Source: Alphaproteobacteria bacterium (lineage in GTDB: Bacteria; Pseudomonadota; Alphaproteobacteria; Caulobacterales; Hyphomonadaceae). Taken from it: DNA of 64,000 nucleotides. A program made the translations under genes and the position numbers. The stretch covers positions 62,001-126,000 of the forward strand of contig JAHJSB010000002.1 in the NCBI GenBank assembly GCA_018830285.1. Reading direction: 5' to 3'. Below are positions 59,258 to 64,000 of this stretch, in pieces. The stretch's first letter is position 1. Each line of letters starts with the position of its first letter. The notes beneath the pieces are model-generated. The model did no database searches and was not told the DNA's origin. It worked only from the letters and a program-made list of their open reading frames with translations.

Positions 59258-61468
59258 ATGCTCGCCGCCGTCAGGATACGTGCCCACGCCCCCCTCTTGT
59301 CCCGCTCGGGCCAGTGGCTCGGATCGATCCTGGCGGCGGCGGCATTCGCATCCGGCGCGGCCTGGGCCGACCAGGAACCGCGCCTCGTCACCCCGAATGA
59401 CGCCACAACCGGCGCCCTTCTGCTCAAATCCTCCACTCCCGGGAAGTATATCGAAGCCCCGTCCCTGCTCACCGACGTGCAGATCGACATATCCGGCCCG
59501 ATCGCCCGCACCCGCGTCACCCAGCGCTTCGAGAACACGACCGACGGCTGGATAGAAGGCGTCTATGTCTTCCCGCTGCCGGATGAAAGCGCCGTCGATA
59601 CGCTGCGTATGCAGATTGGTGACCGTTTCATCGAAGGCATGATCGAGGAACGCCAGAAGGCGAAAGCCATCTATGAACAGGCCAAATCGGAAGGCAGGAA
59701 AACCGCCCTGCTCGAACAGGAACGGCCCAACCTCTTCACCAATTCCATCGCCAATATCGGCCCCGGAGAGACGATCATTGTCCAGATCGAATACCAGGAA
59801 ACGGTCCGCCTGACAGACGATCAGTTTTCCCTCCGCTTCCCGATGGTCGTCGGCCCGCGGTACAATCCGGCCCCGCAAATCCTCACCGCCTCGCTCGGCG
59901 ATGATGGCTGGGCGGTGGTCGACCCCGTGCCGGACCGGACCCGCGTCTCACCGCCTGTCCTCAACCCGGACCTCGGCAGCACGAACCCGCTCACGCTCAA
60001 TGTCTCCCTCAATGCCGGCTTCCCGGTCGGCAAGCTGGACTCCACCTATCACCCGATGGATGTGGACTGGTCTGGCACCGGCAATGCCAACCTCACGCTG
60101 TCCGCTGGCAGCGTCCCGGCCAATCGCGACTTTGAACTGACCTGGACGCCAAAGGCCTCCAAGGCTCCCAGCGCCGCCCTGTTCCGCGAAACCGTCGATG
60201 GCGAGCCCTATTACCTCCTGATGGTCACGCCGCCGGTCGCCGCGCAATCGGCACCGCCGCCGCGCGAGATCACCTTCATCATCGACACGTCCGGCTCCAT
60301 GGGTGGCGAATCCATCCGTCAGGCCCGCGAGAGCCTTGCCATGGCAGTCCAACGGCTCTCGCCCGGTGACCGGTTCAACCTGATCGAGTTCAACTCGGTC
60401 ACCCATGCCTTGTTCGACCATCCGGTCGATGCGACGCCGGCCAACCTCGCCCGCGCCACGAACTGGGTCGAGCGCCTCGAAGCCACTGGTGGCACCGAAA
60501 TGCTGCCCGCCCTGCGCGAAGCCCTCGCCGACCACGGCAATGCCGACGGCCGCCTGCGCCAGGTTATCTTCCTGACAGACGGCGCCATCGGCAATGAACA
60601 GCAGCTCTTCGAAACGATCAGCCGCAATCGCAAGGACGCCCGCATCTTCACGGTCGGTATTGGTTCGGCCCCGAACAGCTTCTTCATGTCCCGCGCCGCC
60701 GAGCTGGGCCAAGGCACCTTCACCCATATCGGCGATGTCGATGAGGTCGCCGCCCGCATGGGCGCACTGTTCACGAAACTCGAAAGCCCGGCCATCACCA
60801 ATGTCGCCGCCACATGGCCCGATGGCTCAGCGGTTGAAGCTTGGCCGTCGCCTCTGCCGGATGTCTATGCCGGCGAGACACTCGTCATCGCCGCCCATGC
60901 CGCCGCGAAAGACGGCTTGGTCTGGGTTTCCGGCCTCAACGGCGACCAGCCATGGAAAGTCGGCCTTCCCGTCAAACAGGCCGCCGAGCGCAAGGGCATT
61001 TCCAAACTCTGGGCCCGTAAGAAGATAAGCTCGCTGGAACTCGACCGCGCCCGCGCAGACACGCTGCCGGACCTGGTCGACGACCAGATCCTGAGTGTCG
61101 CCCTCGCCCACCATCTCGTCTCGCGCCTCACCAGCCTCGTCGCGGTCGACGTGACGCCCGCCCGGCCAGAGGGTGCCCTGCTGGACAGCGCGATCGTGCC
61201 CCTGAACCTTCCCGCCGGCTGGGATTTCGGCAAGGTCTTCGGCCATGACGGCATCCGTTCGGACGCACCGATGATCCCGGTCGATGCGCTCGCCCTGCGT
61301 AAGCCCGATCCGAAGGCCATGAACGCCCCGATGCAGGTCGAACGCGGCGTCCCCCTGCCAAATACCGGCACCCTCTCCGACCTGAAACTGCTGGCAGGTA
61401 TAATCCTCGTCCTCATGGGCTTCATGCTGAAACTTGTCTTCCGGAGGATACGGCTCCATGCCGCTTGA
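59258..61468 (+). CDS. Marine proteobacterial sortase target protein (VIT + vWA domains, LPNTG sorting signal)
   Basis: VIT-type ISGPIARTRVTQRFENTTDGWIEGVYVFPLPDESAVD; MIDAS FIIDTSGSMGGESI; C-terminal VPLPNTGTLSDLKLLAGIILVLMGFMLKLVFRRIRLHAA. Confidence 0.92.
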   Translation: MLAAVRIRAHAPLLSRSGQWLGSILAAAAFASGAAWADQEPRLVTPNDATTGALLLKSSTPGKYIEAPSLLTDVQIDISGPIARTRVTQRFENTTDGWIEGVYVFPLPDESAVDTLRMQIGDRFIEGMIEERQKAKAIYEQAKSEGRKTALLEQERPNLFTNSIANIGPGETIIVQIEYQETVRLTDDQFSLRFPMVVGPRYNPAPQILTASLGDDGWAVVDPVPDRTRVSPPVLNPDLGSTNPLTLNVSLNAGFPVGKLDSTYHPMDVDWSGTGNANLTLSAGSVPANRDFELTWTPKASKAPSAALFRETVDGEPYYLLMVTPPVAAQSAPPPREITFIIDTSGSMGGESIRQARESLAMAVQRLSPGDRFNLIEFNSVTHALFDHPVDATPANLARATNWVERLEATGGTEMLPALREALADHGNADGRLRQVIFLTDGAIGNEQQLFETISRNRKDARIFTVGIGSAPNSFFMSRAAELGQGTFTHIGDVDEVAARMGALFTKLESPAITNVAATWPDGSAVEAWPSPLPDVYAGETLVIAAHAAAKDGLVWVSGLNGDQPWKVGLPVKQAAERKGISKLWARKKISSLELDRARADTLPDLVDDQILSVALAHHLVSRLTSLVAVDVTPARPEGALLDSAIVPLNLPAGWDFGKVFGHDGIRSDAPMIPVDALALRKPDPKAMNAPMQVERGVPLPNTGTLSDLKLLAGIILVLMGFMLKLVFRRIRLHAA

Positions 61469-62096
61469 CGCGCTTACGTCTTGTCCTCCTCCTGCAAGGG
61501 GGAGGTGGCCCCGAAGGGGTCGGCGGGGGGCTTTTCTCACTTCCGCCCTTCTCATCGCCGGCCTCCTCCTCTTTGGGAACGGTGCGTACATGAAGGCCAA
61601 GGCCAGCCTCTCCCAGGTCCTCCTCGCCCATGCCTGGGAAAAGACGCTCGACGGCGACACGGACGCCCGTCCATGGCCCTGGGCCGACATCACCCCTGCC
61701 GCACGGCTTGAACTGCCCCGCCTCCACGCCGGCGCCATCATACTGGACGGCACCAGCGGACAGGCCCTCGCCTTCGGTCCCGGCCTGATGACCGGGTCCG
61801 CCGCCCCCGGCCAGCCTGGCCTCATCCTGCTCGCCGGCCACCGTGACAGCCATTTCACCTTTTTGCAGTACGCCCGGACCGGCGACGCCCTCACCCTCAC
61901 CGGCCCCGACGGTGTGCCCCACACATACCGCCTGACCGAGACCCGCGTGGTCGACGCGGCTGCCAGCACCCTCACCCCCGGCGGCAACGGACCGGCCACC
62001 CTCGCTCTGACCACGTGCTACCCCTTCGGCGTCCTCACGCCCACGAATCAACGATTCGTCGTCCTCGCGACGCTGGACGAAGGATCAAGCACCTGA
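61458..62096 (+). CDS. Class GN sortase
   Basis: ILLAGHRDSHFTFLQYARTGDALTLTGPDG...TRVVDAAAST...LALTTCYPFGVLTPTNQRFVV (His, TxxC, Arg-type sortase residues); directly follows its target gene. Confidence 0.92.
   Translation: MPLDALTSCPPPARGRWPRRGRRGAFLTSALLIAGLLLFGNGAYMKAKASLSQVLLAHAWEKTLDGDTDARPWPWADITPAARLELPRLHAGAIILDGTSGQALAFGPGLMTGSAAPGQPGLILLAGHRDSHFTFLQYARTGDALTLTGPDGVPHTYRLTETRVVDAAASTLTPGGNGPATLALTTCYPFGVLTPTNQRFVVLATLDEGSST
61477..61537. repeat. Intragenic palindromic repeat-like element within the sortase 5' coding region
   Basis: TCTTGTCCTCCTCCTGCAAGGGGGAGGTGGCCCCGAAGGGGTCGGCGGGGGGC: two nested inverted repeats (CCTCCTCCTGCAAGGGGGAGG and GGCCCCGAAGGGGTC) at the sortase N-terminus. 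Confidence 0.5.
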
Positions 62097-62111
62097 ATTA
62101 TTTGGAAAAAT

Positions 62112-62185
62112 TGGAGCGGGTACACGGGATCGAACCGAGATACTCAGCTTGGAAGGCTGGTGCATTACCATTATGCTATACCCGC
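62112..62185 (-). tRNA. tRNA-Gly(TCC)
   Basis: GCGGGTATAGCATAATGGTAATGCACCAGCCTTCCAAGCTGAGTATCTCGGTTCGATCCCGTGTACCCGCTCCA. Confidence 0.95.
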
Positions 62186-62218
62186 AACCGGTACGTCGCT
62201 TATCCTTAGCACAAACAG

Positions 62219-62303
62219 TGGTGGAGGGGACAGGATTCGAACCTGTGTACGCTATGCGGGCAGATTTACAGTCTGCTGCCTTTAACCACTCGGCCACCCC
62301 TCC
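62219..62303 (-). tRNA. tRNA-Tyr(GTA)
   Basis: GGAGGGGTGGCCGAGTGGTTAAAGGCAGCAGACTGTAAATCTGCCCGCATAGCGTACACAGGTTCGAATCCTGTCCCCTCCACCA; class II variable arm. Confidence 0.95.
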
Positions 62304-62416
62304 AAGGGCTGCCTGCGACTTACGATAATTGACGCCGTCGCCCCGAACCGCCTAAAGGGCACGACCAATCGCGCCCTCTACCCGCTTCGGGAGACGGCCT
62401 TATAGGGACGAAAGAA

Positions 62417-63235
62417 ATGGCGCGCAACCATACAAAACGCCGAAACGCACCCGGCCCGGCCGGACAGGACGGATCGCCGCGCCCACGACAGGATCGCCCG
62501 CGCGAACGCAGTGGCGGCGGAGACGGCGAAGGCTGGCTCTGGGGCACGCATGCCGTTGTGGCGGCGCTGGCAAACCCGTCGCGCACCTGCCACATGCTGC
62601 TCGCCACCGAAAATGCCGCTGCGCGTCTGGGGCCTGCCCGGATCACGCCGGAAATCATCCTCGGCAAGGATCTCGACAACCGCCTGCCGCCGGGCGCGGT
62701 ACATCAGGGCCTGGCCCTGAAGGTTGCCCCGCTGAATCCGTCCAGCCTGGAAGACCTGATAGACCGGGGCATTTCCCGCATCTGCGTCCTCGACCAGGTC
62801 TCCGACCCCCACAATCTCGGCGCCATCTACCGGTCCGCCGCCGCCTTCGGCTTTAACGGCATTGTGCTGCAAACCCGGCATGCGCCAGCGATCACCGGCG
62901 TGGTTGCCAAAGCGGCCGTGGGCGCCATTGAGACCGTGGCCGAGGCCCGCGTCGTCAACATTGCCCGCGCGCTCGAACAGCTCGCCGACGCGGGCTATCA
63001 CACGGTCGGTCTTGACGGCGGTGGCCGGCGTATCCTCGCCGACGCTGTCGCCGGCGCGCCGAAAATCGCCATCGTGATGGGCGCCGAAGGCTCCGGCCTG
63101 CGCCCCGCCGTCGCCAAGGCCTGCGCCGAGCTGGCGCGCATCCCGATGACCGAGTTGATGGAAAGCCTCAACGTGTCCAATGCTGCCGCAATTGCGTTCT
63201 ACGAAGCGAGCCGGGAAGGATTCCCACCTCAGTGA
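62417..63235 (+). CDS. rlmB: 23S rRNA (guanosine-2'-O-)-methyltransferase RlmB / TrmH family
   Basis: LWGTHAVVAALANPSRTCHMLLATENA...CVLDQVSDPHNLGAIYRSAAAFGFNGIVLQ...IVMGAEGSGLRPAV...IPMTELMESLNVSNAAAIAFYEASR. Confidence 0.95.
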   Translation: MARNHTKRRNAPGPAGQDGSPRPRQDRPRERSGGGDGEGWLWGTHAVVAALANPSRTCHMLLATENAAARLGPARITPEIILGKDLDNRLPPGAVHQGLALKVAPLNPSSLEDLIDRGISRICVLDQVSDPHNLGAIYRSAAAFGFNGIVLQTRHAPAITGVVAKAAVGAIETVAEARVVNIARALEQLADAGYHTVGLDGGGRRILADAVAGAPKIAIVMGAEGSGLRPAVAKACAELARIPMTELMESLNVSNAAAIAFYEASREGFPPQ

Positions 63236-63283
63236 ACCTCTGCTAGGGTCAACGCGAGGAATCGCCAGACGGGAGCACCTGCG

Positions 63284-64000
63284 ATGCTAAGATTTATCTC
63301 CATCCTTCTCGTGCTGGCAGGCCTGGCCGTTGCCGGTATCGGCGGCGCCGCGCTGCTGGAAAAGTATCGCCCGCATGAGACCATGGCCATGCAATCCATG
63401 CCTGCACCAGTCGAGGCCATGCCCGCCCCCGAAGCGGCCATGGAAGCCCCGCCGGTCGCCGCAATGGAGGCCCCGGCAGATGCTGAAATGGCACCTGCGG
63501 CCCCCGGTGCCCGTTCGTCCGGTCCGACAATGCGCTCCCTCTCCTCCGGTTCCGGCGCCGAGGACACCGCATCCGTTGCCACTGCCGAGGACGCGCTGGA
63601 CGCCGCTGAGAATTTCTCCATCGAGGCCGCTGGCGAATTCGACGCCCTCACGGATGCGCTCGCTGAAACGGCGGGCGTGGCCGCCACTGAATCCAGACGC
63701 TCGCATGCCGAAGCGTTCATGGAATCCCTGCAAACGGTTCCTGTCGCACACGAAACGCCGAAATCGGCTGAATACAAGCGCGCCTTCGACGTCACGCTCG
63801 CCATTGATGCGACAGGCGACGACACGGCTGTCGACGCCCTGCCCGGTCGCGGCAATGTCGTGACCGGCGAAGCCCAGGTCTCCGACCGCGTCGAAGCCCG
63901 TGTCAGCGGCGCCAATTTCGAAATCGTGAACCTCTCGCCCAGTGTCCAGTTACTGTCACCGCTGACCGAGAATGTCTGGCGCTGGTCGGTCATGCCGCTG
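63284..64000 (+). CDS. Hypothetical single-TM protein with Met/Ala/Pro-rich linker (runs off window)
   Basis: MLRFISILLVLAGLAVAGIGGAALLEKYRPHETMAMQSMPAPVEAMPAPEAAMEAPPVAAMEAPADAEMAPAAPG...; open to base 64000. Confidence 0.7.
   Translation, partial: MLRFISILLVLAGLAVAGIGGAALLEKYRPHETMAMQSMPAPVEAMPAPEAAMEAPPVAAMEAPADAEMAPAAPGARSSGPTMRSLSSGSGAEDTASVATAEDALDAAENFSIEAAGEFDALTDALAETAGVAATESRRSHAEAFMESLQTVPVAHETPKSAEYKRAFDVTLAIDATGDDTAVDALPGRGNVVTGEAQVSDRVEARVSGANFEIVNLSPSVQLLSPLTENVWRWSVMPL

Noticed and set aside
60827-62014. 395-aa minus-strand ORF opposite sortase target and sortase
   Set aside because: Opposite strand encodes well-defined VIT/vWA and sortase motifs.
1-64000. CRISPR arrays, restriction-modification, toxin-antitoxin or retron-type defence systems
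   Set aside because: No regularly spaced repeats, Cas, methylase/endonuclease, reverse transcriptase or recognisable toxin-antitoxin pair seen.

Overview
This window comes from a high-GC alphaproteobacterial chromosome; gene content and synteny suggest a Hyphomonadaceae- or Caulobacterales-like organism. Most of it is ordinary chromosome: murA, glnE, degP, a rhizobial-style ccmI-E-F-H (cycHJKL) cluster with flanking two-component systems, methylmalonyl-CoA mutase, rlmB, and three tRNAs (Thr-GGT, Gly-TCC, Tyr-GTA). The accessory-like parts are: (i) a LacI-controlled, GH-J (GH32/GH68-like) sugar locus at 17.7-28.3 kb with ROK fructokinase, GPH/MFS transporter, two divergent flavin-dependent 'tryptophan' halogenases, a TonB receptor and matching 14-bp operator palindromes; (ii) a decayed IS30-type transposase; (iii) a class GN sortase and its LPNTG-bearing VIT/vWA target; (iv) an orphan ParA with a small coupled partner; (v) an FkbM methyltransferase between tRNA-Thr and an imperfect copy of that tRNA's 3' end. 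The most unusual signal is a set of phage/GTA fossils. About 0.85 kb at 55.86-56.71 kb appears to fuse the 5' end of a GTA/HK97-type portal gene to the frameshifted 3' end of a GTA orfg15-like tail gene. Separately, a frameshifted M15 endolysin plus 3TM-holin lysis cassette lies at 12.4-13.5 kb. All calls are from reading the sequence and supplied ORFs; no database search was run.
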